This document shows, piece by piece, positions 13,793-22,388 of a DNA stretch of 49,943 bases. The stretch's first letter is position 1. Each line of letters starts with the position of its first letter. The notes under the pieces are model-generated. The model saw only the letters and a list, made by a program, of their open reading frames with translations, was not told the origin of the DNA and did no database searches. The translations under genes and the position numbers were made by a program. This DNA is from Clostridia bacterium (lineage in GTDB: Bacteria; Bacillota; Clostridia; Oscillospirales; CAG-272), in contig JAGCXA010000032.1 of the NCBI GenBank assembly GCA_017961575.1, forward strand, positions 1 to 49,943, given 5' to 3'.

Positions 13793-16612
13793 TTACGGAA
13801 GCTGATCGAAGCCGAACGAAGGCCATTCGTTCTCGGGGAGCCGATCCCCCAGATCGAACGGGGCGCTTCCCTGACGGAGCGTGATCGCCGTTCCCGCGGG
13901 AGCCGTGAAGGTGAAGATCCCGCCCTCGGCGGTCACGGTCCCGGCGTTGACGACGGCGCCGCCAGATTCGACCAGCCAATCGCCCTCGGCAAGCCCCGAA
14001 ACGTAGTAGTTCAGGTAGCCCGCGCCGGGCGCGGTGAAACTGAACTCCGCGGAGCGTCTGTCCGCCGCCGTGACGAACGCCGCGGCGGTATTGCCGATCA
14101 CGGCGCCCTTGACGACGGAAGACGAGATCGCCGTCGCCGTGAGTCCGGGATCGTCGCTGCTGTCGCAGACGTACATCACGTTCAGAAGGATATTCTCCTT
14201 GCTTCCCGTGTTCGGGCTGATCTCGACGCGCCCCCAGTAGCCGTCGCTCTGCGCGTAGTTCGTGTTGCCGACGACGCAGCCGGCGGATTTTGTGATATTG
14301 TCGCCGCCGTAAACGTTTTGCAAAACGAGTTTTCCGCCGTCGCCGTGGAGCGTCGACACCGTTTTGCCGTTGATCGTCGGCTCGTTCAGCGTATGGAGCA
14401 GGAAGACCTTTTTATAGGAGGCGGAGTTCGACGCGATATCGTCGAAGACGAAGAAGTACATCGGCGCGGAGGCGTCGGCGGTATCGTAGACCGCGAGCAT
14501 CCGGCGGTCGGCGCGCGTCAGGTTCGCGCCCGCGACGTAGGCGCCGGCAAGATCGCCGGCGATATAGGCGTAGAGCGGCGTCGTTTTTTCGGCGTCGGCG
14601 TAGGCGTACTGATAGCCCGTCACGGTGCCCGTCGTATAGTTGGCGTTCGACCACGCCGAGAGCGAGCCGACCTCGCCCGGCTGTTTCTGCCCGTAGACCG
14701 TCGAGCCGTTTTGCAGAACGATCGAGTTGTGGGCGATCGTCGCCTGATGGTACTTGGTATGTCCTGCCGAGCCGTAATCGTCGTAGTCGCCGGCGTCCCC
14801 GGCGAGGATGCCGTGATAGTAGATCTGGAACGATCCGGCGTCGGCGTGATCGTGGTTCCCCGTCATCTTCTGCCCGATCTTCATCTTGACCGTCGCGCCG
14901 TTGCCCCAGTTCTGGTGCGCGATGATCTGTCCGAGCCAGCCGCCGTTATAGAGGATCAGGTCCATATCGTCGTAGCGCCGGTTCTTGTTGCCGACGGCGT
15001 TCCCCGATTGCAGGATCAGGTAGGAGACCGAGTCGACGTAGGAGTAACTCGAATACGCCGCCCAACTCATCGCCGTGTCGTCGTCGAAGAGGTAACCCGA
15101 GATCATCCCGCAGATCGCGAGTTGTTTCAGCGTCTCGTTGCCCGATCTGCCCTCGTCGTCGCCCTCCTCGAAGACGCGGTTGGTGCCGTTCGTCACGTTG
15201 GAGTAGGCGGAGCGCATGACCTGTTTCATCCCGGCGTTATAGGGGTTTACGCCGGTCGCGCTCTTGACGAGCCACGCGCTCCAGAGGTCGGAGGCGAAGC
15301 GGATCGACAGATAATTGGAAAGCCCCTGCGGAACGTATCCCGCCTCGTAGTAGGCGTTACGGACCGGGACGAACTCCTCGTAGAACCGTCCCCCGATGAA
15401 ATCCCACCATCCGGGGTACTCGTCGTAGATCGCGATGGCGAACGCGAGGTAATCGCGCAGGATCTGGCGCTCGGAGCCGTGCCCCGTCATCGCCTGCTGC
15501 CCTTTCGGCGGGAAGCCGACCTCCATCCGCACGCCGGAATTGTTCGAGCCCGAGACGATCTTCTTCTCGACGCCGAGAACGATCTGCTCCTTGTCGGTCG
15601 CGTTCATCAGATCGTGGCACCAGTCGTAGACGCACGCCGCGACGAACATGATCTGCCCGTGCTGGCGCTCCTGATCGCCCGACATCGACCGGATATCGAT
15701 CGTTTTCAGATAGTTCTTCATCGAAAGGATCGCCTGATAACCCGAGATCAGGTTCCCCGTCAACTGATAATCGAACGCCATCGCGCGAATATCGGCAAGC
15801 ACTCCCTCGTCGTAGTTGTGGGTGCCGTTCGGTTTGTCGCTTCCCGTGTGATTGGAGGCGGCGGGCAGGATCCCGTCGGTGCGTTCGTCCGCCATCTCGC
15901 GGAAAGCCGCGGCGATCGAGGCGTGCGTCCCGTCGCCGAGCGTTTCGTTGATGCGGTCAATCTCGCTCTCGGTGAAGAGGACGCGCGGGTGCTGTGCCGT
16001 CGGATCGCGGAGCGGCGCGTCGTAGGACGTCCCGGCGGCAGCCGCCAGATTCGTCGTGACGCTTCCCCCTCCGAAGTTCGAGTTCGTGAATGAGGCGATC
16101 TGCGTTTGCAGTCCGGGGACGGTGAACGCCGCCGTGACCCCGAGGTTCTTCGTTTTGCCGTAGCCGATCGACCCGTCGTCGACGAAGGGACGGACGTAGA
16201 GCGCGCCGTCAAAATAGCTCTTGGGGATGCCGGTCACCTTGACAGCGACCCAAAAACGCCCCGAGGACGCCGTGATCTCTTCCCCGTTCGCCCAGACGGA
16301 TCTGTGGACGGATAAGGTCTCGTAAACGTGGCTGTCTTCCCCGCCGACGGTCGGCGTCCGATTCGTCTTCGAGAAGACGAAACCGACGCGGGAATATTCG
16401 AGCGAGTCGACCGTGAAGAGGAAGCGGAGCGAGGTCGAACTTGATTCGAGGGTGTCGCCCGCGATCGTCTGGAATCCGAAGTCCGCGATCCCCTCCGCCT
16501 CTTCGACGGCGGACCCGCGGAACGAAAAGAACAGGATCAGGACGAGGGCGAGGATCGCGGTCAGAAGGACCGACAGGACCGTCACTCTCTTTTTTGCGGC
16601 GCAGTTTTTCAT
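13793..16612 (-). CDS. Heparinase II/III-family polysaccharide lyase, membrane-anchored (paralogue)
   Basis: A 939-residue paralogue of the 10432-13431 gene. A membrane anchor (about residues 10-32) precedes an N-terminal beta-sandwich region. The Cys4 insertion of the paralogue is missing: TVPGLQTQIASF follows directly. The helical toroid has MEVGFPPKGQQAMTGHG and LRDYLAFAIAIYDEYPGWW. The heparinase II/III domain has NHDHADAGSFQIYYHGILAGDAGDYDDYG and KYHQATIAHNSIVL. The extreme C-terminus, ENEWPSFGFDQLP, matches the paralogue's tail. It probably acts at the cell surface on uronate-containing polysaccharide with a different linkage preference from its neighbour; substrate is inferred only at family level. 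AAAAAGGAGAAAACG precedes the ATG. It has its own promoter and terminator, so the two lyases can be expressed separately. Confidence 0.9.
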   Translation of the reverse strand: MKNCAAKKRVTVLSVLLTAILALVLILFFSFRGSAVEEAEGIADFGFQTIAGDTLESSSTSLRFLFTVDSLEYSRVGFVFSKTNRTPTVGGEDSHVYETLSVHRSVWANGEEITASSGRFWVAVKVTGIPKSYFDGALYVRPFVDDGSIGYGKTKNLGVTAAFTVPGLQTQIASFTNSNFGGGSVTTNLAAAAGTSYDAPLRDPTAQHPRVLFTESEIDRINETLGDGTHASIAAAFREMADERTDGILPAASNHTGSDKPNGTHNYDEGVLADIRAMAFDYQLTGNLISGYQAILSMKNYLKTIDIRSMSGDQERQHGQIMFVAACVYDWCHDLMNATDKEQIVLGVEKKIVSGSNNSGVRMEVGFPPKGQQAMTGHGSERQILRDYLAFAIAIYDEYPGWWDFIGGRFYEEFVPVRNAYYEAGYVPQGLSNYLSIRFASDLWSAWLVKSATGVNPYNAGMKQVMRSAYSNVTNGTNRVFEEGDDEGRSGNETLKQLAICGMISGYLFDDDTAMSWAAYSSYSYVDSVSYLILQSGNAVGNKNRRYDDMDLILYNGGWLGQIIAHQNWGNGATVKMKIGQKMTGNHDHADAGSFQIYYHGILAGDAGDYDDYGSAGHTKYHQATIAHNSIVLQNGSTVYGQKQPGEVGSLSAWSNANYTTGTVTGYQYAYADAEKTTPLYAYIAGDLAGAYVAGANLTRADRRMLAVYDTADASAPMYFFVFDDIASNSASYKKVFLLHTLNEPTINGKTVSTLHGDGGKLVLQNVYGGDNITKSAGCVVGNTNYAQSDGYWGRVEISPNTGSKENILLNVMYVCDSSDDPGLTATAISSSVVKGAVIGNTAAAFVTAADRRSAEFSFTAPGAGYLNYYVSGLAEGDWLVESGGAVVNAGTVTAEGGIFTFTAPAGTAITLRQGSAPFDLGDRLPENEWPSFGFDQLP

Positions 16613-16669
16613 CGTTTTCTCCTTTTTGACCTTTCCCGAATGAGGTTGGGTTTGGAAAACCTTGACTTT

Positions 16670-16698
16670 ATTATAGCAAAAAGCGAATCGAAAAACAA
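16670..16698 (-). promoter_or_regulatory. SigA promoter of the second lyase gene
   Basis: TTGTTT, 17 bases, TATAAT on the minus strand, 58 bases upstream of the ATG at 16612. Confidence 0.7.
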
Positions 16699-16782
16699 GG
16701 GTTTACCCGAAAACGGGAAAACAGATTTTCTTTTTGACAAATCCCGGGCACCCGTCGGATCGCGCGGGAACGCACGGGAAAA

Positions 16783-16814
16783 GATACGGCGCCTGCCGGA
16801 GCAGGCGCCGTATC
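16783..16814. terminator. Terminator after metA
   Basis: A 14-bp perfect stem (GATACGGCGCCTGC with its complement, loop CGGA) followed by TTTTCCC on the minus strand and TTTTGCG on the plus strand. It ends the operon that finishes with metA. Confidence 0.8.
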
Positions 16815-16831
16815 TTTTGCGCGTTTGCGTC

Positions 16832-17746
16832 TTACAGCGTCGAGAGGTCGTAGGGCGTTCTCTGATAGACCGAGTAGTTCAGCCAGTTCGAGAAGAGCAG
16901 ATTGGCGTGCCCTCTCCACAGGTTCTTCGGCGCGTGGCGCGGATTGTCGTAGGGGAAATAGTTGACCGGGACCTCGATCGGAAGTCCGCGGGCGACGTCG
17001 CGGAAATACTCCTTGGCGAGCGTGTCGCTGTCGTACTCGGCGTGCCCCGTGACGAAGATCCGGCGCAGATCGCGGCTGGCGGCGATATACAGCCCCGCGT
17101 CCTCCGAGACGGCGAGAACGTCGAGATCGGGACAGGCGGCGACGTCCTCCAAGCGCACCTCGCTGTGCCGCGAGTGGGGGGCGAGGAATTCCTCGTCGAA
17201 CCCGCGGAGAAGCGGATGCCGCAGATCGCAGGCGCGGTGACGGAAGATCCCGAACACCTTATGTCCCGTCGGATACTTCGGGATGCCGTAGTGATAGTAA
17301 AGCCCCGCCTGCGCCGCCCAGCAGATGTGGAAGACCGAGTAGACGTTGTTCTTCGACCATTCCATGATCTCGCAGAGTTCCCGCCAGTAATCGACCTCCT
17401 CGTACTCCATCCCCTCGACCGGGGCGCCGGTGATGATGAGTCCGTCGAACCGCTGATCCTTCACGTCGGAGAAGTCCTTGTAGAAGGTCTCCATATGCGC
17501 GGCGGAGGTGTTGGTCGATTTGTAACTCGCGGTTTTGAGCAGGGTCAGGTCGATCTGCAAGGGCGTGTTCGACAAGAGACGGATCAGTTGCGTCTCGGTC
17601 GTCACCTTCGTCGGCATCAGGTTCAGGATCGCGATACGGAGAGGACGGATGTCCTGCGTCGTCGCGCGGTCCTCATCCATCACGAAGATGTATTCGTTTT
17701 CAAGCGTTTGCTTTGCCGGGAGTTGACCCGGGATCCTGATCGGCAT
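16832..17746 (-). CDS. metA: Homoserine O-acetyltransferase (MetA family)
   Basis: Activates homoserine for methionine synthesis. The 304 residues follow the MetA family throughout ([38 protein letters not shown]). The catalytic Cys is Cys142 in [16 protein letters not shown]. The partner residues His235 and Glu237 lie in VTGHAEYD. Residue 111 is Glu ([14 protein letters not shown]). In this family Glu111 marks acetyl-CoA users, as in Bacillus cereus, and Gly marks succinyl-CoA users, as in E. coli, so acetyltransferase is predicted. It lies 25 bases after the preceding membrane-protein gene and is the last gene of a probable four-gene operon. No S-box, T-box or other methionine-responsive leader is visible directly upstream. 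Confidence 0.95.
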   Translation of the reverse strand: MPIRIPGQLPAKQTLENEYIFVMDEDRATTQDIRPLRIAILNLMPTKVTTETQLIRLLSNTPLQIDLTLLKTASYKSTNTSAAHMETFYKDFSDVKDQRFDGLIITGAPVEGMEYEEVDYWRELCEIMEWSKNNVYSVFHICWAAQAGLYYHYGIPKYPTGHKVFGIFRHRACDLRHPLLRGFDEEFLAPHSRHSEVRLEDVAACPDLDVLAVSEDAGLYIAASRDLRRIFVTGHAEYDSDTLAKEYFRDVARGLPIEVPVNYFPYDNPRHAPKNLWRGHANLLFSNWLNYSVYQRTPYDLSTL

Positions 17747-17771
17747 CGTTCAATCTCTTTTCTTGTTTGGT

Positions 17772-18434
17772 TTAGGCGTTCTCGCCGCGCGACCGTGCGA
17801 GCGCGGCGTTCAGATCCGCCGCGTAGCTTTCGGTTCCGTAATCGGTCGGAGCCGGAACGCGAAGCAACTCTTCCCCGCTCTTCGCCACGACGGCGAACTC
17901 GGAATGGGGGATCGCCGCGCCCTCGACCGAGCCGTACTCGATCCGGTCGATCTCGGAGAAGTCGTATTCTCCCTCCGACGCGGAGCCGCCCTCGTCTTCG
18001 ACGATCGAAAAGCACTCCGTGAGGAAGAACAGCCGCTCTCCCCGGATCCCGACGGCGGCGACGCGGTAACGGGAGGTGACGCACTTTCCGAGCGCGCCGC
18101 GGCGGGTCAGCAGCCCATCTCCCTCGGTCACGAAATCGCCGATCACGGTGATCTCCATTTTCGGTTCGGGGTGCTTGACGTCGAGATACCTGTCTTCGAG
18201 TTCCGACGCGAGACGGTCGGTCTCGCCCTTGATCTGCTCCTCGACGTCGGAGAAGCGCACGTTCAACTCGCGGTTGATAAGGACGCACGCCGCCCCGATG
18301 ATGAGCGAGACGAATCCGAGGATGCGGAAAAAGACGAGGAGAGGGACGGCAAGCAGGAAGAAGAAGCCGCCGATATAGCCGAGCGCCTTTCTCGGCTTGA
18401 AATAGGTCCGGTTGATCTGATAGTTCATATTCAC
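17772..18434 (-). CDS. Membrane protein with two transmembrane helices and a cytoplasmic domain
   Basis: A 220-residue protein I cannot place in a named family. After TYFKPRKALGYIG there are two hydrophobic helices (FFFLLAVPLLVFF and ILGFVSLIIGAACVLI, about residues 22-55). A predicted helical linker follows (VEEQIKGETDRLASELEDRYLD), then a beta-rich C-terminal domain (about residues 90-200). Its strands include MEITVIGDFV, CVTSRYRVAAVGI and LFFLTECFSIVEDE, a pattern reminiscent of PH-like domains. GGGAGGTTTCC precedes the ATG. It sits between gpmI (83 bases upstream) and metA (25 bases downstream) in the same orientation, without a visible promoter of its own. Confidence 0.75.
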   Translation of the reverse strand: MNMNYQINRTYFKPRKALGYIGGFFFLLAVPLLVFFRILGFVSLIIGAACVLINRELNVRFSDVEEQIKGETDRLASELEDRYLDVKHPEPKMEITVIGDFVTEGDGLLTRRGALGKCVTSRYRVAAVGIRGERLFFLTECFSIVEDEGGSASEGEYDFSEIDRIEYGSVEGAAIPHSEFAVVAKSGEELLRVPAPTDYGTESYAADLNAALARSRGENA

Positions 18435-18516
18435 GGGGAAACCTCCCTTCGGGGAGAGAAGGCGGATCCGCCGAAAACGGGCGGAACGGACCTCAAAGGT
18501 CAGTCCGATGAAGTCG

Positions 18517-20166
18517 TCATTCGAGGATCGCCTCGTCCCACATGGCGGGCGGCTCGTAACCGAGGAGCCGTACCGTCGTCGCGGCGAGGGCGGAGAGCCC
18601 GAAGCCCTCCTGCCCGACCTTGACGGTGTAGCGTCCGTCGGCGTTCGGGTCGAACACGACGCAGGGGACGGGGTTCAGCGTGTGGCTGGTCTTCGCCTTG
18701 CGGTTGCCCGCCGCGTCGGTCTTCGGCGCGCCGGTCTTCTTGTCGATCTCGAACATCTCGTCGGCGTTGCCGTGATCCGCCGTGATGATCGCCGCGCCGT
18801 GGAGCCGTTCGATCACGGGCAGGATGCGGGCGAGCTGCAGGTCAAGCGCCTCCATCGCGCATTCGGTGGCGAGGAAGTTCCCGGTGTGCCCGACCATATC
18901 GCCGTTCGGGAAGTTGACGCGGAGATACTTGTACTTCCCGCTTTCAAGGCATTCGATCAGGCGGTCGGTGATCTCGGCGCACTTCATCCACGGGCGCTGC
19001 TCGAAGGGCACGACGTCGGAGGGGACCTCGATATAGGTTTCGAGTTCCTCGGAGAACTTGCCCGAACGGTTGCCGTTCCAGAAGTAGGTGACGTGTCCGT
19101 ATTTCTGCGTTTCCGAGATCGCGAGTTCGGGGATCCCGGTCGCGACGAGGTATTCGCTCATCGTGTTCGAGATCTCGGGGGGATTGACGAGGAAGTGCGA
19201 GGGGATATGCGCGTCGCCGTCGTATTCGAGCATCCCGGCGTAAAAGACCTTCGGGACGCGGACGCGGTCGAAGGCGGCAAAGTCGTCCCCGCCCTCGAAC
19301 GCCCGGCTGATTTCAAGCGAGCGGTCGCCCCGGAAATTGAAGAAGATCACGCTGTCGCCGTCCTCGACCGTCCCGACGGGTTTTCCGTCCCGTCCGACGA
19401 CGAAGGGGGGCAGATCCTGGTCGATCACGCCGTATTCCTTACGGTACGCCGTGATCGCCTCCTCGGCGGACAGAAAGAAGCGTCCCTCTCCGAGCACGTG
19501 GGTCTTCCAGCCGCGTTCGACCATCGCCCAGTTCGCCTCGTAGCGGTCCATCGTGATCTGCATCCGTCCGCCGCCCGACGCGATCATCACGTCGAAATCG
19601 GGGGAACGGAGCCCGTCGAGGAACGCTTCAAAGGGACGGACGTAATCGAGCGCCGAGGTCTCGCCGACGTCGCGGCCGTCAAGCAGGATATGGACGCGGA
19701 CGCGCTTGATCCCGTCGGCTTTCGCGCGGACGAGCATGGCTTTCAGGTGGTCGATATGCGAGTGGACGTTGCCGTCCGAGAAAAGGCCGAGGAAATGGAG
19801 CGTGCCGCCCGATGAGAGAACCTGCGAGACCGCCGCCTTCCACGAGTCGGACGAGAACATCTTGCCGCTCTCGATCGAGTTCGAGACGAGTTTCGCGCCC
19901 TGCGCGAAGACCTGTCCCGCGCCGAGGGCGTTGTGCCCGACCTCGGAGTTCCCCATATCGTCGTCGGAGGGGAGACCGACGGCGGTCCCGTGCGCTTTCA
20001 GTCTGACCGTCGGGTAGTCCCGCATCAGTCGGTCGAGGGTCGGCGTATGCGCCGCCGCGACGGCGTTCCCGCCGTTGTCGGGCGCAAGACCCACGCCGTC
20101 CATCACGATCGTGAGAAGCGGTCCTTCCACTCCCTTGAATTTGCCTTTTTTGAGTGCCTGTACCAT
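18517..20166 (-). CDS. gpmI: 2,3-bisphosphoglycerate-independent phosphoglycerate mutase
   Basis: Interconverts 3- and 2-phosphoglycerate in glycolysis with two metal ions (usually Mn). The 549 residues are somewhat longer than the usual 510. Seen motifs are LTIVMDGVGLAPDNGGNAVAAAHTPTLDRL (first metal Asp) and PSDDDMGNSEVGHNALGAG (the catalytic Ser in GNSEVGH). LHFLGLFSDGNVHSHIDH, RVHILLDGRDVGETSA and the FFNFRGDRSLEIS substrate loop follow. NFPNGDMVGHTGN and IITADHGNADEM supply the remaining metal ligands. MVQALKKGKFK was chosen as start because AAAGGAATCAAT lies just before it; the in-frame sequence further upstream is not conserved. The gene follows the topoisomerase B stop by 25 bases. 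Confidence 0.96.
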   Translation of the reverse strand: MVQALKKGKFKGVEGPLLTIVMDGVGLAPDNGGNAVAAAHTPTLDRLMRDYPTVRLKAHGTAVGLPSDDDMGNSEVGHNALGAGQVFAQGAKLVSNSIESGKMFSSDSWKAAVSQVLSSGGTLHFLGLFSDGNVHSHIDHLKAMLVRAKADGIKRVRVHILLDGRDVGETSALDYVRPFEAFLDGLRSPDFDVMIASGGGRMQITMDRYEANWAMVERGWKTHVLGEGRFFLSAEEAITAYRKEYGVIDQDLPPFVVGRDGKPVGTVEDGDSVIFFNFRGDRSLEISRAFEGGDDFAAFDRVRVPKVFYAGMLEYDGDAHIPSHFLVNPPEISNTMSEYLVATGIPELAISETQKYGHVTYFWNGNRSGKFSEELETYIEVPSDVVPFEQRPWMKCAEITDRLIECLESGKYKYLRVNFPNGDMVGHTGNFLATECAMEALDLQLARILPVIERLHGAAIITADHGNADEMFEIDKKTGAPKTDAAGNRKAKTSHTLNPVPCVVFDPNADGRYTVKVGQEGFGLSALAATTVRLLGYEPPAMWDEAILE

Positions 20167-20191
20167 ATTGATTCCTTTCGTGCCACGGGGA

Positions 20192-22195
20192 TCAGACGTC
20201 CGCCTCGGCAAGATATTTATAACCGTTTTCCTCGATGTACTTCTTCCGCTCGGCGAGCGCGTCGCCCATCAGCGTTTCAAAAACGCGGACGGTCTCGGCG
20301 GCGTCGGAGGGGGTGATCATAATGAGCCGCCGGGTCGCGGGGTTCATCGTCGTCTGCCACATCATATCGGGTTCGTTCTCGCCAAGCCCTTTCGAGCGTT
20401 GCAGAGTGTAGGAGCGACCCCCGAGCCGCGAGACGATCGCCTGCTTCTCCTGCTCGTTGTAGGCGAACATCGTCTCGTTCCCCGCCGTGATCTCGAAGAG
20501 GGGGGATTCCGCGATATAGATCTTCTTCATCTCGATCAAGGTGGGGAGAAGCCGGTAGAACATCGTCAGCAGCAGCGTCCGGATCTGGAACCCGTCCTCG
20601 TCGGCGTCGGTGCAGATGATGATCTTGTTCCAACGGAGCGCGGCGGGATCGAAGGGGACGACGTCGCCCTTCACGCCGGACGGGATCTCGACCCCGCATC
20701 CGATCACGCGGAGCAGGTCGACGATGATCTTGCTCTCGAAAATGCGGGCGTAGGTACTCTTCATACAGTTGAGCGTCTTGCCGCGCACCGGGATGATCGC
20801 CTGAAACTCGGCGTCTCTCCCGAGTTTGCAGGACGTGAGCGCCGAATCGCCCTCGACGATGTAGAGTTCGCGGAGCGCGGGATCCTTCGAGCGGCAGGCG
20901 ACGAACTTCTCGACCCGGCTTGTCACGTCCATCGAACCCGCCAATTTCCGCTTCACGTCGATGCGGGCGTGCTCTGCGCTCTCGCGGCTCCGCCGGTTGA
21001 GCAGAACCTGCGCCCCGAACTGCGCCGCGGCGGTCGGATTCTCGGCAAAATACACTTCGAGCGAGTTCTTGATATATTCGGTCAGCGCCTTCGTAATGAA
21101 GGGGTTGTTGATCGCCTTCTTCGTCTGGTTCTCATAGGAGGTCTGGGTCGACGCGGAACTGATGACCACGGTCAAGCTTTCAAGAACGTCCTGATAGGTG
21201 ATCTTCTTCTCGTTCTTATTGTACTTCCCCTGCGCCGAAAGATACTTGTCGATCGCGTAGGTGAAACCGGTCCGCACCGCCCGGTCGGGGCAGCCGCCGT
21301 GTTCGAGAAAACTGGAATTGTGGTAGTATTCGGCGACCCCGCCGCTTTTCATCAGGCAGAAGGCGATCTCGGCGCGCATCCGGTACTCGGGCTTGTCCTC
21401 GCGGTCGCGCCCGCTGGTCTCCATCTTCCAGAGGACGGGTTCGGTCACCGAGTCGTTTCCCGCGAGTTCGCGGATATAGTCGGAGACCCCGTTCTCGTAA
21501 CGGTATTCGCTCGTGTCGAACGAGCCGTCCTCGCGCTCGATCTTCAAGCGGAAGGTCAGCCCGCCGTTGACGACCGACTGCTGTTTTAAGGTGGTCTTAA
21601 AGTACTCCTCCGGGATCGCGACGTCGGTGAAGACTTCGAGATCGGGAAGCCAGCGGATCACGGTTCCCTGCCGCTTCTTGTCCTTTTGCGTCAGGGGACG
21701 CACGGAGAGTTCCGACGCGGGGTTGCCGCGCTTGAAAGAGATCGTCGAACATTCCCGTCCGTTGTAGGAGGCGACGGTCATATACTCCGAACTGTACTGC
21801 GTCGCGCAGGCGCCGAGCCCGTTCAGACCGAGCGAGAAGGTGTAGGCGGACGCGCCGCCGTTGTTGTCGTATTTGCCCCCGGCGTAGAGTTCGCAGAAGA
21901 CGAGTTCCCAGTTGTACCGCTTTTCCTTCCGGTTATAGCCGAGCGGCACGCCGCGCCCGAAATCCTCGACCTCGATCGAACGGTCGCGGTAGACCGTGAC
22001 GACGATGGCGTCGCCGAACCCCTCGCGCGCCTCGTCGACCGAGTTCGCCAAAATCTCGAAGAAGGAATGTTCGCACCCCTCGAGCCCGTCCGAACCGAAG
22101 ATGACGGCGGGGCGGCGGCGGACGCGATCCGCGCCTTTCAGTTGGGAGATGCTCTGGTCGTTGTAGGCCGCGTTTCCGCCCTTTCCCTTCGCCAC
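20192..22195 (-). CDS. Type II DNA topoisomerase subunit B (GyrB/ParE-like, clostridial divergent type)
   Basis: ATPase subunit of a gyrase/topoisomerase IV-type enzyme, 667 residues. The GHKL ATPase domain has LKGADRVRRRPAVIFGSDGLEGCEHSFFEILANSVDEA (catalytic Glu, Mg-binding Asn), EVEDFGRGVP and LNGLGACATQYSS. The transducer domain follows, then the TOPRIM domain with ELYIVEGDSALTSC, IIPVRGKTLNC and IICTDADEDGFQIRTLLLTMFYRL. In the last the usual TDADVDG is TDADEDG. The C-terminus has RSKGLGENEPDMMW and MGDALAERKKYIEENG. The start is GTG; 22195 fits family N-termini and has GGAAGGGGG upstream, while an alternative GTG lies 21 bases earlier at 22216. The partner A subunit is not adjacent, which is unusual for this type. 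Confidence 0.9.
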   Translation of the reverse strand: MAKGKGGNAAYNDQSISQLKGADRVRRRPAVIFGSDGLEGCEHSFFEILANSVDEAREGFGDAIVVTVYRDRSIEVEDFGRGVPLGYNRKEKRYNWELVFCELYAGGKYDNNGGASAYTFSLGLNGLGACATQYSSEYMTVASYNGRECSTISFKRGNPASELSVRPLTQKDKKRQGTVIRWLPDLEVFTDVAIPEEYFKTTLKQQSVVNGGLTFRLKIEREDGSFDTSEYRYENGVSDYIRELAGNDSVTEPVLWKMETSGRDREDKPEYRMRAEIAFCLMKSGGVAEYYHNSSFLEHGGCPDRAVRTGFTYAIDKYLSAQGKYNKNEKKITYQDVLESLTVVISSASTQTSYENQTKKAINNPFITKALTEYIKNSLEVYFAENPTAAAQFGAQVLLNRRSRESAEHARIDVKRKLAGSMDVTSRVEKFVACRSKDPALRELYIVEGDSALTSCKLGRDAEFQAIIPVRGKTLNCMKSTYARIFESKIIVDLLRVIGCGVEIPSGVKGDVVPFDPAALRWNKIIICTDADEDGFQIRTLLLTMFYRLLPTLIEMKKIYIAESPLFEITAGNETMFAYNEQEKQAIVSRLGGRSYTLQRSKGLGENEPDMMWQTTMNPATRRLIMITPSDAAETVRVFETLMGDALAERKKYIEENGYKYLAEADV

Positions 22196-22245
22196 GGCGT
22201 CCCCCTTCCCCGGCACAAACTCCGGCAGTTTACTTTACATAAAAA

Positions 22246-22274
22246 AGTATATCATTTCAATCGGGGAATGTCAA
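22246..22274 (-). promoter_or_regulatory. SigA promoter of the topoisomerase-gpmI-metA operon
   Basis: TTGACA, 17 bases, TATACT on the minus strand, about 50 bases before the start codon. No other promoter or terminator is evident before metA ends. Confidence 0.75.
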
Positions 22275-22321
22275 GAAAACGACGGCTTTTTTTCTCGATT
22301 CCTCGCTTGCCGGAACGAAAG

Positions 22322-22353
22322 AGGCGGAGAGGACGTAAACGCCCGCTCCGCCT
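22322..22353 (-). terminator. Probable terminator of the surface lipoprotein gene
   Basis: AGGCGGAG pairs with CTCCGCCT around a 16-base loop, followed on the minus strand by CTTTCGTTCC. Only moderately T-rich. Confidence 0.5.
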
Positions 22354-22388
22354 TGCTGATTTGATTTTCGCGTCTTGCCGGCGGAAGA

